DNA of 64,000 bases from Epichloe hybrida (Eukaryota > Ascomycota > Sordariomycetes > Hypocreales > Clavicipitaceae): NCBI GenBank assembly GCA_019022495.1, contig JAFEKR010000027.1, positions 281,001 to 345,000 of the forward strand, given 5' to 3'. The translations under genes were made by a program, and so were the position numbers. A model generated the notes under the pieces. The model was not told the DNA's origin, made no database searches, and saw only the letters and a list, made by a program, of their open reading frames with translations. Positions within the stretch are counted from its first letter, which is position 1, and the number at the start of each line of letters is the position of its first letter. Positions 46,606 to 57,548 of this stretch are shown here, in pieces.

Positions 46606-47861
46606 ATGGAACATCCGTCAGGCGGTCAAGTCGTCTCGATAGCCGAGCCTGGAGTGAAAGCGTCCGGGCCATTGTTGTACTCTATGCGCAAGGAGGTGGC
46701 CCATTTACTTGGGCGACACCAGATTGGATTTCCTGGAGCTCAGCCCGTTAGTTTTGCGAGGCAACATCTGGAAGAGCTGCAGAAACAAGAGTATTTCCAT
46801 CTTGCCCCGGCTCCATGTTTCAAATCAAGGAGAACAATCCGTGCTGATACGCTGAATCTAGTTACTATGTCTGCGAAAAGTCAGATGGAATCCGCTACCT
46901 CCTCTATTCGACTGCCGACGAGGAGGGCCTCGAAGCACACTACCTCATCGATCGCAAAAACGACTATTGGTTCATAACTAATAGAAATTTGCATTTCCCT
47001 ATGGAAAACAATACGCAGGCTTTCCACACTGAAACATTGGTAGATGGAGAGTTAGTCTGGGACAGCCTCCCAAATGGAAAGAAGGAACCTCGTTTCTTAG
47101 TATTCGACTGCCTGGTCATGGATAGCCACAAGCTCATGGACCGCACGCTAGATAAGCGCCTGGCTTACTTCAAAGAGAGGCTATACACGCCGTATAAAAA
47201 ACTTTTCAAAGAGTACCCAGATGAGCTGCAATTCCAACCATTCTTCGTGGAGATGAAACCCTTCCAGCTGGGGTACGGCATCGAAATGATGTTCAAACAA
47301 GTACTGCCCAGTCTAAAGCACGGAAACGATGGTCTGATCTTCACGTGTCGCAACACGCCGTACAAGCACGGTACAGACCCTCACATTCTTAAGTGGAAGC
47401 CGCCCGAGGAGAACACGGTTGACTTTCGTTTGAAGCTCACCTTTCCCCTGGTCGAGCCTGATGACCACGAGAGGAAAGAAGGCATCACAGAACCGTTTGT
47501 CGATTACGACAGTGTTCCAAAGGCAGAGCTACTGATCTACAACGGAGACGATGGACCGGACAAGTACGAGGTCTTCAGCGATCTGGTGATTACTGAAGAG
47601 GAATGGGAGGTGCTGAAGGGCCTGAACGACCCGTTGAACGACCGAATCGTGGAGTGTAATCAGGACGCAGAAGGGCGATGGCGCTTGCTCCGTTTCAGAG
47701 ACGATAAAAGCGAGGCGAATCACAAGAGCACCGTGGCCAGCGTGCTAGAGAGCATCAACGATCGGGTATCAGAGAAGGATCTGTACAAGTCCGCGGGCCC
47801 CATCAGAGACAGCTGGAAGGCTCGTCAGGCGCGATCGGACTCGGAAAGGCGTGCACGATAG
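46606..47861 (+). CDS. CEG1: mRNA guanylyltransferase (capping enzyme alpha subunit)
   Basis: The enzyme transfers GMP from GTP to the diphosphate end of nascent RNA polymerase II transcripts to form the cap. Two exons (46606-46790 and 46862-47861) with a 71-base intron join to 394 residues, the usual Ceg1 size. The join creates QKQDYYVCEKSDGIRYLL, which contains the nucleotidyltransferase motif I KxDG with catalytic Lys68. Motif III LVDGELV is at 121-127. Motif IV is DGLIFTC and motif V is LKWKPP. The OB-fold region follows to the C terminus. No triphosphatase domain is fused, as expected in fungi where Cet1 is separate. Skipping the intron would put a stop before the active site, so the splice is well supported. 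Confidence 0.96.
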
Positions 47862-48399
47862 CCAGTTGTTCGGGACTTTATTTATTCTTTTGTATTTCTG
47901 TCCTTTCTTTTTCAGTGGGAATCTCTGGCGAATTTTCTCGGGCGTGTTTCTGGCGCAGGAAGAGGTGCAACTCGTTGGGATGGATCGATGGCGTTTCGTG
48001 GTAGCCCCAGACTTTGTACTTGAGATTTTAATCTTTTAAACAGTTCTACACCCCCCCCCCCCCTCGCCCTTTTTTTTCGAGGCACTTTCATTCACTCGTG
48101 ACACGGTGATGTTATTGGTTAAAAAGCCACTTTTCGGGGCATCAAAATGCCATTTTATCATCTTAACTAGCCAGCAAAAGCAAACGATGTTCAGAATTCT
48201 CTTCTTGTTCTTTTTTTTATTACTCCATATTATGTTCCCCTTGGTCCCCCGCCACAAAACCAAAAATACTCACATATTCCTTCGTGATGTGTCGATCAAG
48301 CAAGAAAAAGACTTGTCAGTTGGTAAAGAAGCCCCGCGTAGAAAAGTCGGCGCAAAAAAAAAGGGGGGTTGTTGTCCCGTTTCCTCCCTTTTTTTTTCT
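47862..48399. other. Convergent 3' region of CEG1 and the GPI-protein gene
   Basis: It holds both 3' untranslated regions. Features are a run of 13 or more C's near 48050-48063 and several T and A homopolymers. No coding signal is seen. Confidence 0.5.
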
Positions 48400-49861
48400 T
48401 CAAAGCATGAGCGTGATGACTGCTACGAGCATGATTGTACAGGCGACGTGGCTTGAGCCGTTGCTGCCACCCCAGGCTTTGGGCGCAGGACGCTTGCTCC
48501 CTTCTGAGATGACGATGGGCGTGTACACACTTGTGGAAGACGTGGTGGGGGTGGTGTCTTCGGCCGTGGAGTTGTAGCCTGGGTTTGTGTACGCGGGGGG
48601 CAAGACATCTACGGTGGTGGTCTCGACGGCAGGCGGCCCGCCGGTTGCGGTCACGATTGTCGTGTAAGTGCTCGTCGGGTTGGCAGGGAGAGAGGTCACG
48701 TCCCCGGCCACTTGGGAAGAAGCCTCGGCCGTGGAGGGACTTGACGAGGGGAAGATGGTGATGGTGATCTGGGAGGAGATGACGGTCGTCATGGTGGAGA
48801 GGCTGACGTGCCCGGACTCGGATGCAGGGGGGAGGGTGTTGGTGTCCCACAAATCAGTGATGGTGAGGGTCGTGAAGGCCGTGGAGTAGGTCGATGTCAG
48901 GGGCCAGCTCCAGCTGATTTGGACGTCTGTGACTGTGGAAGCTTCTCCGGAGACGGTGGCATCTGGAAGGCCCGTGGTGACGGAGATGTCCGTCTGGACG
49001 TTTGTGATGGTAGATGGGTTCCCGGAGACGGTGGCATCAGGAGCACCCGATGTGTAGGAAACATCAGTCTGTACAGCCGTGTAACTGGACGGCTTGCCAG
49101 TAAGAGTGACGTCGGGAAGACCATCGGTGTAAGTGACGTGAGTGTTGACGTCGGTGACAGTAGACGCTCCGGCCGTGACGGTCGCATCAGGAGGGGGATA
49201 CACCGTGACCATGACGGTTTCTGTCACTGTTCTCTCGCATGCGTCTTGGTCGGCATGCGTGTATTCTGGCACTGGGAGAATGGTAATGGTTGTCGTGCCA
49301 GTAGTAGTGCTGGTGACGGTTCGTTGTCCACTGGTGCTTTCGATGCTGTAGATGGTTGACAAGGCGGTTTGGGTTCTAAACGTCCAGTCCAAAAGTTAGT
49401 CGGGAGAAAACGATCGTCTTCTATCGTCATGACTATGAAGGGGGCAACATACGAGACTGCCACGCTTTCGCTGGTTGCTCCCGAGTTCGTGTCAGCAGAT
49501 GCAGCCGTGGCGATTTGCGTGCCGTCTGTGGCAACTCGAGAAGCCGTGATGCTTCCGGAGAAGCGAAGAGCACCGATGCCATCTACAGCGGACGCAAGCG
49601 CAGGGGCCGTTTCGTTGCACTCCCCTCGAATGGCAAGCATATGAGCGGCTTCGGAGACGACATGCTCGGCATGAAGCATTTCATCGGGTGCTCGGAAAGA
49701 TCCATTATGGCCTGTTCTCGTCAGCTTTCAGATGATGCTCATTCCAACCTCATCGAGGGAGCCAGCAGGAACGCACCAAAGTGAATTGCAACCACGAAGA
49801 GGCCTGCGGTGACTGTGAGCAACCAGCAAAAGCTGGTCAGCTTCATTTCAGTGACCTTCAT
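48400..49861 (-). CDS. GPI-anchored, Ser/Thr-rich cell-wall protein with tandem repeats
   Basis: No specific family is recognised. Three exons (49861-49777, 49711-49453, 49375-48400) join in frame to 439 residues. The introns are 65 and 77 bases with GTGCGT and GTATGT donors and CTGAC/CTAAC branch sites. Residues 1-29 form a signal peptide (MKLTSFCWLLTVTAGLF). The mature part is very rich in Thr, Ser, Val and Pro, as in heavily O-mannosylated wall proteins, and carries about four 25-residue repeats. The C terminus has a small-residue region (GGSNGSS) followed by a hydrophobic tail, a typical GPI signal. The start could be the ATG five codons later (49846); both give a signal peptide. Confidence 0.85.
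48895..49194 (-). repeat. Four 75-bp coding repeats in the GPI-anchored protein
   Basis: Each unit encodes about 25 residues with the pattern PDATVSG...ST(V/I)T(D/N)VQTD(V/I)S. Units 2 and 3 are most alike and unit 4 is truncated. Such arrays change length by slippage or recombination, so copy number may vary between strains. Confidence 0.8.
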
Positions 49862-51950
49862 CCAGGACTTTTCTTTCTTCTTGCAATCAATCTGAGAAAA
49901 TACGGCGTCCTTGCGATTGGACACTTTTTTTTTCCGCAATCGACAGCAAAGTCATTCACTGAAAGGGACCAGAGAAGATTTAAACTGACTTTCTGATCGA
50001 TGCCGTGGCTTTCACGATGAAAGAATGAACACTTTTCATGCGAGAAGCATCAGAGTTAGCATGGACACACTCGATAAATTTGGAGTGACTCGAGCAGTTT
50101 GCCGGCTTGGTGGTAAGGTGATACGGCAGAGACTAGAAGCAAACGCTTGGGCAAGACAAACAGATGAAGATATCTCGCCAAATGAGAATCTAGAGGAGAT
50201 AGCTGGTAACCGCCCCCTTTTTTTCCTCAAGTGAAAGAAAAAAAAAAGGAAGGAAGTAAAAAAGAAAAAGAACCGAGCTCGAGATGAGTTAGAACGAGTG
50301 AGAGTGTTGTGTTGTGTCAGACTGATGAATCGATTAAAGAGCGTGGGGGTTTATTTTGCAAAAGAGCGTGGTTGTAGAGAGATGGGGAGGAAGGGAAACG
50401 GTGCAGAGAAAGAAAATAACAACCGAATCTTACTCCTTTAATACCTGCTACGCGACTTGCTCAAGTGAGCGAAATCTGATGTTTATGAATCAGGGGTCGT
50501 GAATCGGTTTAAGTAGTAGACTATGTCCGACAGCTGGCTGGCAGCTGGTGGGAAACATTGATCCAATCAACATGAGCAGTAATTCCTTCACAGGTAGGCA
50601 GGCAATCTCTTCTAATCCGGGACTTTGTCTCCTTGTGATGCTGAAGAGCAGCTTAGTTGTCTGCTCGTCAGCAATGTGTACCCAATAGAGAGAGGTCGGT
50701 CCATGGTGCCTTGTGGGAGGCAGCATCGATTGTGTCTTGAAGCCATGGACAAGGTCGAGGCCATCTGAGATAGGCACAGCCATGTTACCAATAGGAAAAC
50801 CTGAAGTGCACAAACGGATAAGTCTATGGCCCAGTCTGGCGATATCACAGACAAACATAGGAGGCTCACACAATCAGCTTGGCTACGTACTGTGTCGCCC
50901 TCCTTGTTTCAAGGGTCTGGGCATTGTGATAGGGGCAGTCGATTTCTGCGACGGGGTATTGATGAGGCAGACAGACTCATTGTTCGACTCGTAGTGTCAG
51001 AGAAGTTGTATGTTAAATAGAGCATGCAAGCAGCGTGGGAGAAGTCGTCAGAAGTGTGACGGATGTGCGGCCGACGACATGCAGCTGAGGTTGACAGGCT
51101 GTTGCACAGGTCGATTTCGTACACAGCACAGGACCGAGTTGAAACTACAATCCAATGCCGTGTAAGCGGAAACCAAGCTTCGGCAATACCAGAAGCAGGC
51201 AGGCTGGATGCTTGAAACGCGAGGTGAAGTTCGTTGATGGCCCGAATTCATGTCATGGATATTGGAATCCCAATCGAGACGCATGTGTGGAGCCACAGGT
51301 CCAGTCCTTGTCGCCGATCAGTGAAGCTTGCTTTTTTGGTGGGCAAGTGGGCAAGTGGGCAGTGGGCAGTGGGCGGGCCAATGGCGCGTCCAGGTCGCGT
51401 TCGTGTGCGACGACGCCGGGCGGGAAGTACTCGCTACCCACTGCGATGGCGGAGACCCGCGGTCGCCCGCGCAGACCTCAAAGTAGCCGGTACACGAGCC
51501 GCTCAGGATCACATCAGTGCAACATCGTAAATCATTGATCAATGGCTGCAAGCCAATTTGCCCACATACGAACTTGACCCCCCGTCGCCAATCCATCCAC
51601 CCAGCTCTACATGTACACATACGAACTCCTCGTCCCAGCATCCGTTCATACGATTTCTCCCGGTGCCAGCCCCTCGACCCTCGTCGCACACCCTGAAAGT
51701 TGTTTAATCTCGAACCTCGTTGCGCGTCTCGGCCTGCACCACCTCCCAGGCCCAATCTTGCTTCCTCTGCTCGACTGTGAGATGCAGTGACCCGTGCGGC
51801 GCACCACAACAGAGTCTACGCGACCAGCTCTTCTCGACCGCCACCCCCCCAGCGGCTCTCCAGCGGCTCTCCAGCCAGGGAAGCTGTTGTTCTTGCTCGA
51901 TTGCGGACCCCCGAACTCACATCATCTCTCCCTTCAGCTTCGCTCGCACC
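49862..51950. other. Long divergent spacer between the GPI-protein gene and PDS5
   Basis: About 2.1 kb without a supported gene. Near 50220-50275 there is a long purine-rich tract, which is pyrimidine-rich upstream of the minus-strand gene. A short GC-rich tandem array (GGGCAAGT/GGGCAGT) lies at about 51340-51376. Frames at 50490-50873 and 51155-51809 overlap on both strands and show no motifs. Confidence 0.5.
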
Positions 51951-54900
51951 ATGCCTCCGCGTCGCCGGACCAGGGCCAAGGAGCCTGCGCCCGAGCCTGT
52001 CGAAGAGGACAGCCACATGCAACAAGATGGCTCTCAGTCCGACCCGGAACCTGTCCCCGAGCCCGAGCCCGAGCCCGAGGCCGTGGCCGTGGCTGCGGCC
52101 GGGCAACAAGACGACGACGAGGGCGGCCAGGAGCAACGTCGCTTGGAGTTCAACGAGGCGCTGTCATGGCGGCCCGCGAAGCCGATCGCCAGTGCTACCC
52201 TACTCGATCGTCTCGAAAGATTGTCTAAGGAACTGTCGGACTTCGATCAAGGTGGCGTGCAGTTGGACTCACTGAAGGATGTCGCGGCCAGTCTGGCGCA
52301 TCGAAACCTGCTACAGCACAAGGATCGTGGTGTCAAGGCCTACACCGCATGTTGTTTAGTAGACATTCTGCGCTTGTTCGCTCCCGATGCGCCTTTCACA
52401 GATGATCAACTGAAGGTGAGCGATCCTTCGAAATACTCCAAGTACCGCCCCTGCTGACAGTGACCCGCCTCCCGCGCTTCAGATGATGTTCACCCTTTTT
52501 ATCAAGGACATTCTGCCAGCCTTGTTCGATCCTACGAATCCGTACAACAGCCAACACAAATACGTTCTCATGTCGTTGACTGACGTCAAGAGTATACTCC
52601 TCATATCTGAAATTGATGGTGCCGACGACCTGCTGTTGCGCCTGTTCAATTCGACATTCGACGGTGTATCCACGAGTTCCCGGGCTTCCAGCGAAGAGCA
52701 AGTAGCCAAGGATGTGGAGATCGGGCTCACTGGGATGCTGATGGAGGTAATCGATGAGTCTCCAGGGAGCATACCTGCGACTGTCATCGACGCCATTATT
52801 AGCCAGTTTCTCCGGGCAGCACCGCCTGGTGGAGGTCGGACCAAAGATCAAAGCGGCAAGCAGGCAACTCTACTGCTGAAGACAGAGCCTCCCGCATACG
52901 TCATGGCCAAGAATATCTGCAATGGATGCGCCGACAAAATGTCTCGATACATTAGTCAGTACTTCAGCGATGTCATCCTCGGCGCCTCCAAGTTTGCCGC
53001 GAAGAGCAACGGCTTTCGTCAAGGTGACGAATCTGATGAGGAAGACAACACCTCGGGGCCCTCGGAAGCAGATCTCAAAAGTCTTCGCCAGGCTCATATG
53101 CTGATTCGAGAACTTTGGCGTGCTGCTCCCGACATTCTACAGAATGTCGTGCCCCAGCTTGACGCCGAGCTGTCTGCCGACAATGTTCATTTGCGACTTA
53201 TTGCCACCGAAGCCTTTGGTGACATGATCTCTGGCATCGGTGCTGCCGGTCCACCTCCGCCGCCAGCGCTTGATCCAGCAGCCTATCCTCCCATTCGCTT
53301 GATAGACGATACCATGGGCACGCCTCCAGCCACCGATAACGACGTCAGTGTGTTGACAAAGCCATACTCTCCTCAGTCATTTGCGCAAACCCACCATGCT
53401 ACGTATCGGAATTTCGTTGGCCGAAAGAACGACAAAACGGGGACGATACGAGCCGCTTGGGTGACGGCAGCTGGATATATCCTGTCTACGTCTGCAGGTG
53501 GCATAGGCTTAAGCAGAGAAGACGAAACCGAGCTGGTCAAGGGCTTGGTGGACAAACTCAACGATAGCGAAGAAAAGGTGCGACTCGCCGCAGTCAAGGC
53601 TATCGAGCTCTTCAACTTCCGCGACGCCATCTTGAAACTAGGTGTCACTGGAGGAGTTGACAAGGAGGGCTCTGTCTTTGCCAGTCTGGCAGATCGTTGC
53701 CGCGACAGAAGACCTGCTGTTCGTGTCGACGCCATGGGCTTGCTGGGCAAGCTTTGGGCAGTCGGTGCTGGCGAGATTGCCGACGGCCAAGAGGCAGTGA
53801 CGTCGTGTCTATCCGGGGTGCCCTCTCGCATAATCAATGCATTCTACGCCAACGACCCGGATCTGAACGTTCTGCTTGACCGCGTCATGTTTGAGTGTCT
53901 CGTTCCTCTCAAGTACCCGCTCATCAGAGGCAAGGGTGCAAAGAATGCCACTGGCCCCCAGAGCAAGGGAGGCGTCAGCGCCGGTGACCAAGACAGAATA
54001 CGAGCTGAGAGAATCCTACTCATGTTGAAGTCGCTTGATGCTCCCGCCCAAAAGGCATTTCTCGCCATGCAATCACGCCAGCCACAGTTTGCAAAGGGTG
54101 TTGCCATTTACATCAAGCAGTGCGAAGCTTACAACGGCGGAGTCGTCGTCGCAGAGGAGGACAAGGTAAAGGCAACACTCGCCAAAACTCTCCAATGGCT
54201 GGGCACTTTCTTCCCAGACCCGTCCAAGGTGCGCAGCGATCTCCAGAAATTCGCCAAACTCAATGATCGCCGCAGTTATCAGTTGGTCAAGTATGCCATC
54301 GAATCCGAAAGCGATTTCAAGACTGTCAGGAGGGCCATCAGTGAGCTCATCACCAAAATCCAGGCCAGCTCCGCATCTACATGCCTCGATACATTGATCC
54401 CACTACTGTATCGATCAAGCTGCCTCATGTTTAATCGAAGTCACCTGGCCACCATCATGGACTATTCCAAGAGCGACAAGGATGGCTTTGCGGCAGTGGC
54501 TCACCTAGTTCTCAACGACATTTCCCAGCGAAATCCGGATATCTTCAAGGCTCATGCCGAGGAGCTGCGACGCGAGATTATTGAACAGGCGCCCGTGGAG
54601 AAGAAGAGCAACGACCCAGCCGTGGTCGACATTCTCAAAGCATATTCGTCCTACGCGAAGAAGTATCCTCAAGACATCAATTACGATCGCAATTTCACGC
54701 AAACTTTGATCAACTACTCCCAATACGCATCCCCCCCCAAAGCTGCAAAATACGCAATCAATATACTGTTGGCAAAGAACGACGACAAGAGCAAGGTCAC
54801 GGCCACGAACGTGCTCAGGAACGCGATGAAAGGCTTGGACTACGGATCTCCTCATTTCTTGACTCGGCTGGCGACCATCTCCCAATTGGAACGGCTGTCG

Positions 54901-56630
54901 CCGTCAGTCACGGCTGACTCGGATGAGGCTATTCGTGAGCTGACGATCAAAAAGATACTGCGCGAAGCACGAACTGATGCGGATCCCAAGGATCCCTCGT
55001 GGGTAGAGGATGCCAACATGAATGAAGAGCTGCAGGCCAAGTGCCTGTCTCTGAAAATATTGGTGAACCGGGCGCTTGCTACTGAGCAAGAAGCCGACGC
55101 CGAAGAGCGGGTCAAGGTGTTGTTCAAGCTTCTGAAGACATTTATTGTGGCGGAGGGAGAATTTTGCAAAACGAAGGATACCCCATTACATCATAGGAAG
55201 CGTCTTCGTCTTCTGGCCGGGTTGTTGATGTCAAAGCTCTGTACAGTGAAGAAGTACGATGAGTGCTTGGAGCCTTCAACTTTTAACAAACTGGCAGAAC
55301 TGGTGCAAGACAGCGAGTTACAAGTCCGCAAGCGTTTCATGGAGAAGCTGCAGAACTACCTGACTCGGAGCAAACTGCGTCCGAGATTCTACACAATTCT
55401 CTTCTTGGTCGCATTCGAGCCAGCAACAGACGTGAAGATTCGCGTGGAGACATGGCTTCGATCTCGAGCACGGTATTACGCCGAGAGGAAGCAACATGTC
55501 CTGGAAGGTCTCCTTGGTCGATTGATACCCCTGCTTGCGCATCATCCCGACTACAGCTCCGACGCCGACGACTTGGTGGACTTTGCAAACTATTTTCTCT
55601 TTTACCTAGGCGCAATCGCTACTGAGGAGAACATCTCGTTGATTTACAGATATGCAGAACGTGTCAAGCAGACGAGAGATGGCATCGACCCCGACGCAAG
55701 CGAAAATCTGTACGTGCTTAGTGACCTGGCGTCAACCATCATTCGCAAATATCAGGAACGGAGGAACTGGGCTTTCCAGGCGTGGCCAGGTAAAGTCGGT
55801 CTTCCGACGGGCCTGTATACGGCGTTGCCGTCCAGCGAGGTTGCACAACAGATTGCGAAGAAGCTGTATATCCCCGAGGACATGGACGAGCGTATAGACG
55901 ATGTGCTTCGCGCTCTGGATCGCAAAAAGGTAGGTAGGCAGCAACGAGAGTCCCAGGTTGCGGGGAGAGGGCCGCATTTCATGTTGCGAGACAGATGGAA
56001 GAATAAGAAGAAAAAAATTTGCTGACGAAGACGCCTTTGCAGAAGCGCAAGTCGGTCAACGAGTCGAGTGATCCGCCCGCCAAGCGAGCAAGGACCCAGA
56101 TCAAGACGGTCATCCGGGAGAAGAAGCCCAGGGCGGCCAAGCCTTCGTCCTCCAAGAAGAGCGCCAAGCTCAAAAAGACGCCTAAACCAAAGAGGCAAGA
56201 GGAAAAAGACTCTTCGTCCATGACCACCTCGGAGCGCCGTCGCAGCGGACGTGCTCATAAAGTTTCAGACTACAAGGAACGGGAAGACGCGGATGACGAG
56301 GAAGAAATGCTCGAAGGCGTAGCGGAATGGGATTACTACGATTCCGATGCCGAGGAGAGTGGAAGCGATGACGACGGCTCAGGACAGAGCGACGACGATG
56401 GGTCCAATGACGAAGAGGCGGAGGACCAGGAACAGGAGCAGGAGGAGGAGGATCAGCCCGAGGAAGACGAGGAAGAAGCCTCCGCCAAACGCAACGGCTC
56501 CAAGACAGCGGCATCAAAGGGCAAGCCATCTGTCAAAGCCAGTGTCTTGGCCAAGATTGACCGATCGAGCCGATCGTCGAGAACACGCGGGAGACTGAGC
56601 AAAGATGATGCCATGGATATTGACGAGTAA
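51951..56630 (+). CDS. PDS5: Pds5/BimD/Spo76 cohesin-associated HEAT-repeat protein
   Basis: Pds5 binds cohesin and regulates its loading, maintenance and release, and is needed for sister-chromatid cohesion and meiosis. Three exons (51951-52415, 52483-55929, 56043-56630) join in frame to 1499 residues. The N terminus is basic, then carries a Pro-Glu repeat (PEPEPEPEPE) at about 35-48. HEAT repeats fill residues 60-1290, including LVDKLNDSEEKVRLAAVKAI and FMEKLQNYLTRSKLRPRFY. The C-terminal exon encodes a disordered basic then acidic tail with possible nuclear localisation signals (KKPRAAKP, ERRRSGRAHK). Exon joins restore LKMMFTLFIKDILP and LDRKKKRKS. The family identification rests on overall pattern and on the HKYVLMSLTDVKSI region. 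Confidence 0.95.
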
Positions 56631-57548
56631 ATATCGTGGTCCTGTCTGTCTACTTTTCGGAACTGCCCCTTGTTCATGTTCTCGTCGCAAAAACGGACAC
56701 ACTGGATGAAGGGGAAGTTCTGCTCATGCCATGCCTATTTTGTTCCCAGAAGAAATCACGCTTGTCACAGGCAGGGAAGCAGGGGAAGAGGTCAACCCCG
56801 TGTGCTCGAACAGCTATGTTGGTCCATCATCTTTTTTTTTTATACTTCCCCAAGTCGCTCGTGGGATTTATTTGTACATTGTCAGGCTGGCCGGGAATAT
56901 TCATCACTTGCTGCATGTACTCTCTAGTATTTATGACAGGATAGGGAAATGGAAACATGACCGATGGAGGCCACTCTGAAGAAGCCGTACTTGATAAATC
57001 CACGTCTGCATGCCGCACAAACCAACGATGGACCCCTGGTTCTCTCAACCCGTTGTCCCGGAGGCGAGGGGCAGCGGCAACGGCAAAACACACGTCTTTG
57101 GTCGATTCTATCAGGGAAATTGTCATTATCGCTTACTATATAGTTTTGCTCCCATACCACATCAATCGCCAAATCTTAGACTTGTCGCTCTTCCAATGTG
57201 CCTAGCCAACCCGCCGAACCGCTTCTAATGAGGTGGAAACGTGTCGTGAGGGAGGGGGGGGGGGGGAATTCCAACATCTGTCGACGCAGAAGTAATGGTA
57301 CAAAGGAGAGATTCAAAACAAGGTACACAAGAAGAAGAAGAATGGAAAACGCATCGTACGCCACCCAGCCGATTTGGACAACAAACAAATCCCATTCCTT
57401 TTCCTGTGGGAAAAAAAAAAAAACCTCATGTGGAGTATATACAACGGTGTTCTTCTTGGAAAGGGGGAGGTCCGGCCACGGCAATGCACGTCTCTGTGAC
57501 GGACCGAGTTGAAGCATGGAAAACAGGGACAGCGACCATGATTCTCCA
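56631..57548. other. Convergent 3' region between PDS5 and the SNF5-family gene
   Basis: About 0.9 kb. It includes a run of about 13 G's near 57253-57267 and an A run near 57412. Overlapping frames on both strands have no motifs. It holds the two 3' untranslated regions. Confidence 0.5.

Noticed and set aside
48045..48065. C homopolymer (and the G run near 57255) as possible structural elements
   Set aside because: Both lie in presumed 3' untranslated or spacer DNA and are simple homopolymers. Nothing shows a function, and their length may be a sequencing artefact.
50490..50873. A minus-strand 127-codon frame in the spacer before PDS5
   Set aside because: No recognisable motif, and another minus-strand frame of similar length overlaps it. 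There is no evidence beyond openness.
52479..55977. Many open frames antisense to PDS5
   Set aside because: They follow the codon bias of the sense gene and have no independent support.
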